From: Bacteroidaceae bacterium
GTDB taxonomy: Bacteria; Bacteroidota; Bacteroidia; Bacteroidales; Bacteroidaceae
Assembly (NCBI GenBank): GCA_017557635.1
Contig: JAFYYH010000007.1
Coordinates: forward strand, 56,686-120,685
Direction: 5' to 3'
Length of the DNA stretch: 64,000 nt
A program made the position numbers and the translations under genes. Below, one piece after another: positions 17,147 to 26,646 of this stretch. Each line of letters starts with the position of its first letter. Position 1 is the stretch's first letter. The notes beneath the pieces are model-generated. The model saw nothing but the letters and a program-made list of their open reading frames with translations. It searched no databases and was not told the DNA's origin.

Positions 17147-18640
17147 TTAGTCATCAGTATCTCCCATAATGATTACCAGACGGTCACCTTCCATGAGTTT
17201 CATGCTGCCGTGCGGTACCAGATACTTGGATTCGCGGCGTACCATCACAACGCGGATGCCGTGGGGCAGATGAAGGTCACGCAGGGTAGAGCCGCCTTCC
17301 AGATCGGCCTCAGTAACTATGTGGTCGCGCAGCATTCCCATCTCCTCGGGTATCTCCATGCCGAATGTCTCCACCTCGGGATCATCGTCAATGCTCAGGT
17401 TGAGCAGTCGGGCCATCGGGGATATGGTCATACCCTGTACAAGCAGTGAGAGGAGGGTTATGGTGAACACTATGTTGAATATCTCGTTTGAGCCGTCCAC
17501 GCCCTCAATGACCGTGTAGAGGGCAAAAAGTATGGGACCGGCACCCTTGAGTCCGACCCATGACGTCAGTAACTTGGCTCTGAATGAGAGTCCTCTGAAC
17601 GGCAGAAGGCTGAGCATGATACCTGCAGGGCGTGCCACCAGCAGAAGGAAGAGGCCGATGAGCAATGCGGGCAGCAGTACGGTGTGCATCTGTGACGGTC
17701 TGGCCAGCAGTCCCAACAGCAGGAACATCATAAGCTGTGACAGCCATGTGATTCCGTCAAAGAAGAGAAGAACCTCTTTCTTGAAGGGCAGGTCTTTTGT
17801 GTTGCCTATGACTATGGCACAGACATACAGGGCAAGCAGTCCGTTACCGCCTACAAATGATGCGGAGCCGTTTGCGAACAGGGCAATGCTCAGCACCAGG
17901 ATGGAGTAGAGCGGACTTGACTGGAGGTTGATTCTGGTAAGCAGCCAGCGTGCTCCCTGTCCCAGTGTCAGTCCTATGGCAAAGCCAATGGCAATCTGCT
18001 TGATCAGCACCCATACGCCGAACAGGACAATGTGTCCGGTTGCGCCGGATGAGCCGTGAGTCATCTCCAGGATGTTCACCAGAAGAATGGTAAGCACATA
18101 TGCCATGGGGTCATTACTTCCGGATTCCAACTCCAGCATGGGGCCCAGGTCCTCACGAAGGGTCAGACGGTTGCTCCTGAGTATGGAGAATACCGATGCC
18201 GAGTCTGTGGATGACATGACGGCGGCCAGCAGGAAACATCCCAGGAGGGATGAGCCGGCACCGCCTACCTTTGTACCCAAAGCGTAGTAGATGAAAAGAC
18301 CTGTGCAGACTATGGTTATGAATACGCCTAACGTGGATATGGAGATACCTTTCCTTATGATGGGCTTTGTCTCAGGGAGCGATGTCTCAAGACCGCCTGT
18401 AAGCAGAATGATTGTCATGGCCAGGTGACCCAGGAACTCGGCTACACGGGGCTCGTCTATGCGGATACCTATACCGTCCTCGCCGGCCAGCATTCCAAGG
18501 ATAAGGAACAGCAGCATGGTGGGCACTCCGAACTTTGTGCCGACCTTGGCCATGAGAATGGCAACGAACATAAGGAATGACACGAGCAGTATCAGGTTGC
18601 CCGATGAAATGTCAATGTTGAAAATGGATAATGGTATCAT
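17147..18640 (-). CDS. Cation/proton antiporter with TrkA-C domain (NhaP2-like)
   Basis: A 497-residue protein with about 12 hydrophobic helices in the first 400 residues and a C-terminal TrkA-C (RCK-C) regulatory domain starting near IVTEADLEGGSTLRDL. This is the layout of NhaP2/CvrA-type K+/H+ antiporters of the CPA1/CPA2 superfamily; the transported ion cannot be settled from sequence. The start overlaps the stop of the phosphatase gene by four bases (ATGA), indicating translational coupling. Confidence 0.88.
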   Translation of the reverse strand: MIPLSIFNIDISSGNLILLVSFLMFVAILMAKVGTKFGVPTMLLFLILGMLAGEDGIGIRIDEPRVAEFLGHLAMTIILLTGGLETSLPETKPIIRKGISISTLGVFITIVCTGLFIYYALGTKVGGAGSSLLGCFLLAAVMSSTDSASVFSILRSNRLTLREDLGPMLELESGSNDPMAYVLTILLVNILEMTHGSSGATGHIVLFGVWVLIKQIAIGFAIGLTLGQGARWLLTRINLQSSPLYSILVLSIALFANGSASFVGGNGLLALYVCAIVIGNTKDLPFKKEVLLFFDGITWLSQLMMFLLLGLLARPSQMHTVLLPALLIGLFLLLVARPAGIMLSLLPFRGLSFRAKLLTSWVGLKGAGPILFALYTVIEGVDGSNEIFNIVFTITLLSLLVQGMTISPMARLLNLSIDDDPEVETFGMEIPEEMGMLRDHIVTEADLEGGSTLRDLHLPHGIRVVMVRRESKYLVPHGSMKLMEGDRLVIIMGDTDD

Positions 18641-21000
18641 TTGCTCAGTTTCTTTATCAGAGTAAGTATGTTGTGTCCGTCCACACGCTCGTAGTTGATG
18701 TGGTCCATTATCTGGCGGATCAGATGTATTCCCAGACCACCGATCGAACGGTCTTCGGCACTCAGTGTTATGTCAACCTCGGCCTTGGCGGTAGGATCAA
18801 ACGGCTTGCCGGTGTCAGATATGATGAATGACATCTCTGACTTGTTGGCTTTTGTCTCAATGGTTATATCACCCTTGGTTCCCTCCGGGTAGGCATAGTT
18901 CATCACATTGACCACGGCCTCCTCGATGGCCAGGTTTATCTGCATGGTTGTGGCCATGTCAAATCCGTTGGCCTCACAGACCTCATCTATGAAAGAGTTG
19001 AGTCGTGGCACACGCTTCAGGTCATTGGTGAGGGTAAGACTGCGCTGATACGTGAGATCCTCCTGATGCTTGGTGTACTGGAGCGCCAGCATGGTCAGGT
19101 CATCGCTCTGATCGGCCTCTCCTACAAACTTACGGACTGATTCCATCATCTGCTTGACAATGACTGTGGGCTTGAACTCCTCCTTCTGCTGCAGACCACG
19201 TGCAACCTCAATCACACGTGTCATCTCAAACTGCTGATGATTTATGTTCTCGGCCTCGTTGAGTCCGTCGGTGTACAGGAATATGGTGGTGTCGGGATCC
19301 ATCAGGGTCTCCTGTCTGCTGAACTTCCAGCCAGGCATTACGCCAATGGGCAGATTTGAATCAACAGGAAGCATGCCGGCTCCGGTATGACCTATCAGAA
19401 CAGGTGCGTCATGCCCGGCGTTGCAGTAGTGCAGGCGTCCGGTCGGCAGGTCAAGCACACCGGCAAAGAATGTCACGAACATATTTGAATCATTGTCCTG
19501 TGATAGCACCTCGTTGAGGGCGTAGATAATCTTTTCGGGCGATGCCTCGTGGCTTGAAACCGTACGGAACAGCGCCTTGGTCACTACCATGTAGAGTGAA
19601 GCCGGAATACCCTTGCCCGATACGTCACCTATGCAGAAGAACAGCTTCTCGTCACGTATGTAGAAATCAAACAGGTCGCCGCCAACCTCCTTGGCCGGGG
19701 TCAGCTGGCCGAACACGTCAATGTCGGTACGCTCCGGGTATGGCGGGAATATCTTGGGCAGCATGGCCATCTGAATGTCACGGGCAATCTTAAGCTCACC
19801 CTCAATGCGACCTTTCTGCTCGTTGATCTGTTTGAGCTCATCCATCTGCTGAACCAGAGACTGCTGCATGTGTCGGAATGAGTTGGTGAGTTTGCCAATC
19901 TCATCGTTTCGGTCCGATTCCGTTATGTCTTCATCGAAACGTCCCGATGCAATGGTTTCGGCCTGCCAGGCAAGTTCCTCAAGCGGTTCCAGCTGCTTGG
20001 TGAATATGCTGCTGAATGACATGAGCATGAGCAGCAGACCTACAACCAGAATTCCTATCATTGTGTTGATGAGGCGGTAGTAGCCGCTAAAGATATCCTG
20101 TGTGGTACATACCAGACCTACGCTCCAGCCGGTATCGCCCAGAGGTTTGTAAAGCACATAACAGTTCTGACCGTTAAGTTCAAGTTCGCGGAAACCCTGC
20201 TCGCCGGCCTGCATGGCATGACCCAGTGCCGTGATGGCGGTGTCTGGTTCAAGCATGGTCTGGGTGAATATGGTCTGATAGAACAGTTTTGTGGTATCGG
20301 GGTGAACAAAGAAAGTACCTCCCTTACCTATCATGATAGTGTAGGAGTTGGGGTAGGGCTTTACGGCCGATATGGTCTGCGACAGCCATTCAAGTGAGAG
20401 GTCAACCGATATGGTGCCGATGAACTCACCATCCCTGTCGTTTATGGGCTTACAATAGGAGATTATCATGTCATTTGACGTGAAGCCTTCAGGATTGTAG
20501 TCCAGGAAAGGCTCCGTCCAGCAGGGGTGGCCAAGCAGTTTGGGCAACTGATACCAGTCCATAGAGAAATACTGATAATGTTCATTACCCTCCTGTGTGG
20601 TCTTGATTTCACCGTCATCATTAAGCGAATAGGCCGAGAAGTACAACCCTCTGTCCTTGAAGAAGAACGGTTCGAATGAAATGGAGCATCCGTTCAGGTT
20701 GGGGTTGTTCTGAAGAATGCGGCGGGAGTATACGAACATTGAATCCGGAGCATCCAGATGTCTTGTTATCAGCCAGTCGGTGTTATCGGTTGCAACCTTT
20801 ACCTGTTCCAAAATGTTGTCAACACGCAGTACCGTGTTGTCAAGCTGATGCATGGCGTTGTCAATGGCAGCCCGCTGCACTGCCACACGTGACTCGTTGA
20901 AGAATACTCCGATCGCAGCCAGGAATATAACTCCGGCAAAAAGTACGGCCCACAGACTGAGTCTGGTGGACAGTGATCTTTGTTTTTTCTCTTTCTTCAT
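18637..21000 (-). CDS. Sensor PP2C (SpoIIE) phosphatase fused to an anti-sigma-type ATPase domain
   Basis: A 787-residue membrane protein. A first membrane helix (about 10-30) is followed by a Cache-like periplasmic domain, a second helix near residue 310, a HAMP linker and coiled coil, a SpoIIE/RsbU PP2C domain (AKEVGGDLFDFY, IGDVSGKGIPA, CNAGHDAPVL, FLYTDGLNEAEN), and a C-terminal HATPase of the RsbW type (NLAIEEAVVNVMNYAYPEG). It thus carries both opposing activities toward a STAS protein. The start at 21000 is supported by GGAGG five bases upstream; a longer start overlaps the preceding gene. Confidence 0.9.
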   Translation of the reverse strand: MKKEKKQRSLSTRLSLWAVLFAGVIFLAAIGVFFNESRVAVQRAAIDNAMHQLDNTVLRVDNILEQVKVATDNTDWLITRHLDAPDSMFVYSRRILQNNPNLNGCSISFEPFFFKDRGLYFSAYSLNDDGEIKTTQEGNEHYQYFSMDWYQLPKLLGHPCWTEPFLDYNPEGFTSNDMIISYCKPINDRDGEFIGTISVDLSLEWLSQTISAVKPYPNSYTIMIGKGGTFFVHPDTTKLFYQTIFTQTMLEPDTAITALGHAMQAGEQGFRELELNGQNCYVLYKPLGDTGWSVGLVCTTQDIFSGYYRLINTMIGILVVGLLLMLMSFSSIFTKQLEPLEELAWQAETIASGRFDEDITESDRNDEIGKLTNSFRHMQQSLVQQMDELKQINEQKGRIEGELKIARDIQMAMLPKIFPPYPERTDIDVFGQLTPAKEVGGDLFDFYIRDEKLFFCIGDVSGKGIPASLYMVVTKALFRTVSSHEASPEKIIYALNEVLSQDNDSNMFVTFFAGVLDLPTGRLHYCNAGHDAPVLIGHTGAGMLPVDSNLPIGVMPGWKFSRQETLMDPDTTIFLYTDGLNEAENINHQQFEMTRVIEVARGLQQKEEFKPTVIVKQMMESVRKFVGEADQSDDLTMLALQYTKHQEDLTYQRSLTLTNDLKRVPRLNSFIDEVCEANGFDMATTMQINLAIEEAVVNVMNYAYPEGTKGDITIETKANKSEMSFIISDTGKPFDPTAKAEVDITLSAEDRSIGGLGIHLIRQIMDHINYERVDGHNILTLIKKLSK

Positions 21001-21004
21001 AGCG

Positions 21005-21009
21005 CCTCC
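21005..21009 (-). promoter_or_regulatory. Shine-Dalgarno sequence of the SpoIIE phosphatase gene
   Basis: GGAGG on the minus strand, four bases before the ATG ending at 21000. It decides the start in favour of MKKEKKQRS. Confidence 0.6.
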
Positions 21010-21013
21010 GGTA

Positions 21014-21955
21014 TTATTCAACTACGATATCCTGGTAAGTCACTTCATGGTCAAGCATGCCGTTCTCAATCATCAGGTCGCTGGCCTGTTTAACCATGTC
21101 GGGGCGCAGACGGAATTCATACTGTCCTGATTCGCGGTCTTTGAGAAGACTCAATGTCTCATCAAGCATGAGTTTCTGCAGTACCCTGTTGGTTGCTATA
21201 TGTTCTCTCTGAACGTAATCCATTACGATGTCAAGGGTTGCCTCGGGATTCTGTATGGCCCATTCCCAACCCTGACGGCTGGCCTCGGCAAACTTCTCGG
21301 CCTGATCCTTGTGCTGCTCGTAATACTCACGGGTCATGTAGACTCCGTCCTCCTGGATATTGTAACCGTGGTCACGGAACCTGTAGACATGTTCGTCTTC
21401 AAGCTGGATGCCGGTCTGCACCAGTTGATAGTATTCGTTGTAACTCATGGCAAGGGTGGCGTCAATGGCTCCCGATATGAACAGGTTGACGTTGTTTGCA
21501 AAGGGTATCCAGCGGTAATCAAGTTTATCCTTCAGACTCATGCAGATGGCCACCTGTCCGAATCCTGCATTCCAGATTCCAACTTTTGCGCCGTACTGCT
21601 TGAGCGGATCCATGCCTCGGCGTGAGACAATGACCATGGCGTTGTTCATGGATGTCTGGAGAATGTTGACAAGAGGAATTCCGTCGTTGATGATCTCCAT
21701 GGCCTGGGTCAGTTGCAGCGTGGTGGCCTGGCTCTCATTGCTGCGGATACGGCTGATCGCCGTCTGGGTGACCGAAGGATGGACAATCTCCACATCCAGA
21801 CCGGCCTTGTAATAAAAGCCCAGCTCCTGGGCTACATAATAGCCGGCAAACTGTGCCTGTGCAGTCCATTGGGGCGTGAATATCAGTTTTTCCTGAGCAC
21901 GCAGAGAGGTGCAGGTCAAACCGATGACTAGTCCCAACAACAAAATCCTCTTCAT
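21014..21955 (-). CDS. NMT1/THI5-like periplasmic binding protein without transporter partners
   Basis: A 313-residue protein with a cleavable signal peptide (to about residue 20, ...SLRAQ). The mature part begins FTPQWTAQAQFAGYYVAQELGFY, characteristic of NMT1/THI5 and SsuA-type solute-binding proteins for pyrimidine precursors, taurine or related ligands. No ABC permease or ATPase is nearby. Since it lies 14 bases from a membrane phosphatase with a periplasmic sensory domain, it may be a ligand sensor rather than a transport protein; that is inference. Confidence 0.85.
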   Translation of the reverse strand: MKRILLLGLVIGLTCTSLRAQEKLIFTPQWTAQAQFAGYYVAQELGFYYKAGLDVEIVHPSVTQTAISRIRSNESQATTLQLTQAMEIINDGIPLVNILQTSMNNAMVIVSRRGMDPLKQYGAKVGIWNAGFGQVAICMSLKDKLDYRWIPFANNVNLFISGAIDATLAMSYNEYYQLVQTGIQLEDEHVYRFRDHGYNIQEDGVYMTREYYEQHKDQAEKFAEASRQGWEWAIQNPEATLDIVMDYVQREHIATNRVLQKLMLDETLSLLKDRESGQYEFRLRPDMVKQASDLMIENGMLDHEVTYQDIVVE

Positions 21956-21963
21956 ATGAACCC

Positions 21964-22800
21964 TTAACTTAAAATCCTTTCAAGTCCCACCCTGAGTTCA
22001 GGCATGGGGCGTTTTGTATCCCTTTCTACGATGATTGTCTTAAGACCGGCAAAGGGAAGTATCATCTCATCTATCTCCTTGAGCGAAATTCCCGCTCCGA
22101 AATACTCACGTGCAAAGAACTGCCAGAACTTTCCGGCCAGGCTCTTGGGCATATGAAAGGTCTCCTCGATGAACTCCTGGCTGCTCAGGTTGCAGCACAG
22201 GTAGACCATACCCACATCAAACAGATGGTTGCCCCAGCAGAAGTCACCCAGGTCAATGAAATAGCGCTCCTGGCCTGCAAAGATGGCGTTGCTGTACTGC
22301 AGGTCTCCGTGTATTGCGGTGTCCTCATCGGGGACATCGGCAATGAACTTCTCCAACTTGGCCTTCTGGGCGTTGTCAAAGAAGGGGTTTTCACTCAGGA
22401 GCCTGAAGTATCGGTCCTTTACGTTCTCAAACTGCGTGGTATCCACGTGGGTGGCATGGAGTTTCAGACACATTCCGGCAAACTCAGTGGCAAATTGCTC
22501 TACCTTTTCAGGCTCGTCGCCGGTGGCTCGTGAGTATGACTTCTTGCCCGTTATGCGCTTGAAACGTATGCCGTATCGGCCATCCTGTGTTACCACATAA
22601 TCGCCGGGCTCAGGGGTGGGGATGCCCATCTCAAACACCTTACGTGCCAGCCTTATCTCATCCAGTGGCTGCTGAACGATGCCGGGACGGTACAATTTGA
22701 GCATAACCGTAGGATCAGACTTGTGGTTAAAGCTGTCTCCGTTGGCTCCGCCGCCAAAAAGTTCATAATCATCGAGTTTTATTTCAATGGCTCTCTCCAT
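21964..22800 (-). CDS. Aminoglycoside phosphotransferase/choline kinase-like protein
   Basis: A 278-residue protein with a kinase-like fold: Gly-rich LFGGGANGDSF near residue 15, LKLY with the probable ATP lysine, the catalytic loop IHGDLQYSNAIF and the metal-binding FIDLGDFCWG. It resembles the paralogous phosphotransferase family first defined in Fibrobacter and common in gut Bacteroidetes (substrate unknown). It is the first gene of the seven-gene operon, nine bases before the binding-protein gene. An antibiotic-resistance role is not supported by the context. Confidence 0.8.
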   Translation of the reverse strand: MERAIEIKLDDYELFGGGANGDSFNHKSDPTVMLKLYRPGIVQQPLDEIRLARKVFEMGIPTPEPGDYVVTQDGRYGIRFKRITGKKSYSRATGDEPEKVEQFATEFAGMCLKLHATHVDTTQFENVKDRYFRLLSENPFFDNAQKAKLEKFIADVPDEDTAIHGDLQYSNAIFAGQERYFIDLGDFCWGNHLFDVGMVYLCCNLSSQEFIEETFHMPKSLAGKFWQFFAREYFGAGISLKEIDEMILPFAGLKTIIVERDTKRPMPELRVGLERILS

Positions 22801-22865
22801 ACTGCGAAATAAAGTGCTAATATACGCATTTTAGTATTATATCAGCTACCATTTGCAGTAAAAAG

Positions 22866-25265
22866 TCACTTGCCGATGTTGGCTATGATACGCAGGTTGA
22901 GCTGGCGTCCGGTCAGGTAATTGGGTACGGCGAACTGGGTGTTGCTGATATCGGTTATCCAATAGTATGAGTTCACGTTGTTTATGCCCAAAAGGTTCAG
23001 GCAGTCAACACCCATCCAGATGTTGTTGAAAAATCCTGACTTGCCGTAAATATGCGGATGCTTGTCGTAATCGAATATCTTATATGAGAGGCCGATGTCG
23101 ACACGCTTGTAGGCGGGAGCGCGGAACACCTGCTTCTCACGGCCGCTGTGGGTGGGGCCGAAAGGAAGTCCGTCGGCCAGCGAGCAGCGTAGCGACATCT
23201 TCCAGCTCTCCTTGCGCGGGAAGTAGTCAGTGAAGTATAATGAAAGATTGTAAAGCTGGTCAGTGGGACGCGGCAGCCATTTGCCGGCAATGTTCTCCCT
23301 GGTGCTCATGAGAGAGAATGTGAGCCAGGACGCGGTGCCCGGAACGAACTCACCGTAAAGTTTCATGTCAATGCCTGCTGCATAACCGTGAGCACAGTTC
23401 TCGCCGTAGTAAACTATCCTTACATTATCGACGTTGTAGGGAATCAGGTTGTACAGCTTCTTATAGTATATCTCGGTGGTGAACTTGAACGGACGTCCGT
23501 ACACCAGGAAATCATAGTCGCCACCCAGTACGAACTGAAGCGAGCGTTGTGACTTTATCTCTCTGTTCAGGTTGACCTGATATATGCCTCCGGTATTGAC
23601 AGTGTCCTTGATCTCCTTGTAGAACGGTGTCTGGTGATAGACTCCGGTCGAGAACCTGAATGTGAAGTTGTCATTGAAAGCGGGTGTGAATCCCAGCATC
23701 AGGCGCGGGCTGAAAATGATCTCGTTGTTCCAACTCCACCAGGACATGCGCATGCCAGTATTCAGGGTAAAGAGTCCGATTCCTGTATTGAAACGGTAGG
23801 TATCCTGAATGAATGCGGCGGCTTTGTCGTTGGATACCCCGTGGTCTGATTTGAGCGAATAGATCATCTCCATGGGACCGGTCTGTGTGTAGGGCAGGGT
23901 GTAACCGGCCGAGTCACGCATCTCCCATTCCCTCATGTGGTCCGATACCGTCTCGTGACGGTACTCCACACCCCAGCCGATGGTGCCTGTAACATTGGTT
24001 TCATGCGTTCCCTTGAGGGATGCCGTATAGACGGTTGATTTCAGGCGGTTGCGTGCGTGCTGCATGAATGAACCTACGGCCAGACTTCCGCCGCTGGTGG
24101 CCTCGTCCAGCCAGTACTGACTCAGAATGTCAAATGATTCGCTTTCATGACTGCCGAAAGCCGACAGGTTGAGGCGGTATATGGAGTTCTCCTCCTTGTG
24201 TTTTATGTCAAGCGCTCCGAACAGGGTGTTGAACAGGTCGCTTTCCCATCCTTCATAGTAAACCTTGAAGGTCTTGGGATCCTTCGCGGTGCCGAATGTG
24301 GTGGTGCGGTCTGTCGGTGTGAAGTTGTAGCGGTTCACGGCTGCATTGCCTATCAGGCCGATCTCCCACTTGGTATTGGGGGTCCAGCACAGGTATGTCT
24401 GGTAATCCAGGAAAGAGGGATCGTACTCGCCATTGGTATCGAGTGTACCCAGAAGGTAACGGGTGGTCTTGTATCGGACACTGCCTGAGAAACTGAACTT
24501 GTCATTTCCGGCTCCCACATATGCGCTGGCTCCCAGAAGGCTGGCCATCAGGACCGATTCAAATTTCTGCGGACGGCGGTAGTTTATATCCAGGACCGAT
24601 GACATCCTGTCGCCGTAAGCCACGCTGAAGCCGCCGGTTGAGAAACTGATGGATTCAACCATGTCGGGGTTGATGAAACTCAGACCCTCCTGCTGTCCGG
24701 CACGTACCAGCAGCGGACGCAGTATCTCGGTGCCGTTCACATAGACGCTGTTCTCATCAAAGTTGCCGCCGCGCACGTTGTACTGGCTGCTCAGTTCGTT
24801 GTGAGTGCTCACACCGGCCTGGGTGGCGATGATTGACTCCACTGAACCTCCGTTTGCATCGGCCATATAACGTAACCCTTCGGAACCTATCTGCTGCATG
24901 CCGTTTGTCTGACGGCGGGTGGCATTGATGTCCACGTTCTCAAGGGTGTAGTTTGAAGTGGGGAGCATCATGTCCAGCTGTACGGTATCGGGCGGGCTAA
25001 TGAGGGTGCGCTTGCGTGTCTCGTGACCGACCATGCGGAATACCAGGTTCAGCGTATCGGTACGGGTGTTGACGTTGAACGAATACTCGCCCTTGAGGTT
25101 GGTCATGGCCGAGTGCAGCGTAAGTTCCTCATTGACGGTGGCAAGTTCCACGGGCTGTCCGGTCTCGTCGGTCACACGGCCGTAGATATACACACGACGT
25201 GCCTGCACGGGCAGTGCCATGCAGACAGCCAGAATGATGAGGAATGTGTGCCGTATGCGTTCCAT
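22866..25265 (-). CDS. TonB-dependent outer-membrane receptor
   Basis: A 799-residue outer-membrane protein. A signal peptide (to about residue 22, VQARRVY) precedes a carboxypeptidase-regulatory-like domain (YGRVTDETGQPVELATV), a plug domain (NVRGGNFDENSVYVNGTEI) and a large beta-barrel. It has no SusD partner, so it is not a classical glycan PUL receptor; the substrate is unknown. It is separated from the downstream operon by 65 bases. Confidence 0.9.
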   Translation of the reverse strand: MERIRHTFLIILAVCMALPVQARRVYIYGRVTDETGQPVELATVNEELTLHSAMTNLKGEYSFNVNTRTDTLNLVFRMVGHETRKRTLISPPDTVQLDMMLPTSNYTLENVDINATRRQTNGMQQIGSEGLRYMADANGGSVESIIATQAGVSTHNELSSQYNVRGGNFDENSVYVNGTEILRPLLVRAGQQEGLSFINPDMVESISFSTGGFSVAYGDRMSSVLDINYRRPQKFESVLMASLLGASAYVGAGNDKFSFSGSVRYKTTRYLLGTLDTNGEYDPSFLDYQTYLCWTPNTKWEIGLIGNAAVNRYNFTPTDRTTTFGTAKDPKTFKVYYEGWESDLFNTLFGALDIKHKEENSIYRLNLSAFGSHESESFDILSQYWLDEATSGGSLAVGSFMQHARNRLKSTVYTASLKGTHETNVTGTIGWGVEYRHETVSDHMREWEMRDSAGYTLPYTQTGPMEMIYSLKSDHGVSNDKAAAFIQDTYRFNTGIGLFTLNTGMRMSWWSWNNEIIFSPRLMLGFTPAFNDNFTFRFSTGVYHQTPFYKEIKDTVNTGGIYQVNLNREIKSQRSLQFVLGGDYDFLVYGRPFKFTTEIYYKKLYNLIPYNVDNVRIVYYGENCAHGYAAGIDMKLYGEFVPGTASWLTFSLMSTRENIAGKWLPRPTDQLYNLSLYFTDYFPRKESWKMSLRCSLADGLPFGPTHSGREKQVFRAPAYKRVDIGLSYKIFDYDKHPHIYGKSGFFNNIWMGVDCLNLLGINNVNSYYWITDISNTQFAVPNYLTGRQLNLRIIANIGK

Positions 25266-25322
25266 TCAGGTTCTTAAACGCAAAATAACGTCTTAAATTA
25301 TGTGCGGGCCGTTATTTCTTGC

Positions 25323-25330
25323 TATATTCG
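25323..25330 (+). promoter_or_regulatory. -7 promoter element for the nitroreductase operon
   Basis: TATATTCG, one base off TAnnTTTG, 21 bases before the ATG at 25352. It probably serves the four genes to 27741. Confidence 0.45.
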
Positions 25331-25351
25331 CATCACTATAATAACTGCAAT

Positions 25352-25879
25352 ATGGATAAATTCAGTAATTTGATAGCTACGCGCAGGAGCATGCGCAAGT
25401 TCACCACAGAGAAACTCACCGAGGAGCAGAAACGCACTATTCTGCGTGCAGCCCTGATTTCACCTACCGCCAAGAATAACCGCGGATGGGAGTTCATTGC
25501 TGTCGATGACCCCGCCACCCTTGAGGCTCTCTCCAAGAGCCGCGAGATGGGTTCGGGATTCCTGGCCGAGGCCGTTTTTGCAGTTGTTGTGCTGGGTGAT
25601 CCCTCCAAGACAGACTGCTGGGTTGAGGACTGCTCAATTGCCGCCATTGACATGCAGTTGCAGGCAGAGGACCTGGGACTGGGCAGCTGCTGGTGCCACC
25701 AGCGCGGCCGCTTTGGTGCCGACGGCAAGTCCACCAAGCAGTATCTGACAGAACTGTTGGGTGTGCCTGAGCAGTACGAGCCTCTGTGCATTGTGGGATT
25801 CGGTTACAAGAACATGGACCGCAAGCCCTACGAGGACGATAAGATTGAGTGGACCAAGGTACACCAGGGTAAGTTCTGA
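25352..25879 (+). CDS. Nitroreductase family protein
   Basis: A 175-residue FMN-dependent oxidoreductase. It starts DKFSNLIATRRSMRKFT, the typical FMN-binding RRSxRxF opening, and has the middle motif SPTAKNNRGWEFIAV and the late AEDLGLGSCWCHQ. Such enzymes reduce nitro compounds, quinones or flavins with NAD(P)H; the physiological substrate is unknown. The ATG at 25352 matches the family N-terminus. It overlaps the next gene by one base (TGATG), so the four genes here form an operon. Confidence 0.88.
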   Translation: MDKFSNLIATRRSMRKFTTEKLTEEQKRTILRAALISPTAKNNRGWEFIAVDDPATLEALSKSREMGSGFLAEAVFAVVVLGDPSKTDCWVEDCSIAAIDMQLQAEDLGLGSCWCHQRGRFGADGKSTKQYLTELLGVPEQYEPLCIVGFGYKNMDRKPYEDDKIEWTKVHQGKF

Positions 25880-26646
25880 TGAGGATAGCACTGATAGGAG
25901 CCGGCCGTGTGGCCTCTTGCATGGGTCCCCGTCTCAGGCAGGCGGGTCATACCGTGACAGGGGTTTACAGCAGGACTCTGGCAAACGCAGAGCAGCTTGC
26001 AAAGGTTGTGGGCGCGCCTGCATTTGACTGTCTGGACTCTGTGCCTGAGGCCGATGTCTATCTGGTGATGCTCAGTGACGATGCATTGTTGCAGCTGGCT
26101 CCCGCCATCGTAAAGGGTAGGGAGAAGGCACTGTTCCTTCATACCGCCGGAAGTGTGCCGATGGATCTCTGGAAGGAGGCCGGCGCCAAGCGCTACGGAG
26201 TGCTCTACGCCATGCAGACCTTCTCAAAGGGGGCCGATATCGACTGGCCTGAGGTTCCGGTATTTGTAGAAGGATGCAATCCTCAGGAGTTGAGGATTGT
26301 GACCTCGCTGGCATCGGACCTGTCAGGGAAGGTGACTGAACTGAGTTCCGAGGGACGCAAGAAACTGCATGTGGCAGCGGTGTTTACATGTAATTTCAGT
26401 AACCATATGTATGCCATTGCAGAGAAGCTGCTGGCCACAGAGGGAGTGCCTTTCAGCGTGATGCTGCCGCTGGTGCGCGAGACCGCCCGCAAGGTGGAGG
26501 GCATGAGCCCTGAGGATGCCCAGACCGGACCCGCCGTCCGCGGCGACCGCAAGGTGATGGACCAGCATCTGGAACTGCTCAAGGAGTATCCCGAATACGC
26601 TGAACTGTACAGACTTATTTCAACTGACATAAACAAAAAGATATGA
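25879..26646 (+). CDS. Rossmann-fold DUF2520 protein
   Basis: A 255-residue protein with an N-terminal NAD(P)-binding motif ([16 protein letters not shown]) and a C-terminal helical DUF2520 domain containing [19 protein letters not shown]. It resembles ketopantoate reductase and pyrroline-5-carboxylate reductase folds, but its reaction is unknown. In Bacteroidales it is regularly followed by kdsC-like and maf genes, as here. The start overlaps the nitroreductase stop and the end overlaps the next gene by four bases. Confidence 0.85.
   Translation: MRIALIGAGRVASCMGPRLRQAGHTVTGVYSRTLANAEQLAKVVGAPAFDCLDSVPEADVYLVMLSDDALLQLAPAIVKGREKALFLHTAGSVPMDLWKEAGAKRYGVLYAMQTFSKGADIDWPEVPVFVEGCNPQELRIVTSLASDLSGKVTELSSEGRKKLHVAAVFTCNFSNHMYAIAEKLLATEGVPFSVMLPLVRETARKVEGMSPEDAQTGPAVRGDRKVMDQHLELLKEYPEYAELYRLISTDINKKI

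Noticed and set aside
21964-22800. Aminoglycoside resistance gene
   Set aside because: The fold matches APH/choline kinases, but its place in a signalling operon and family membership do not support resistance.
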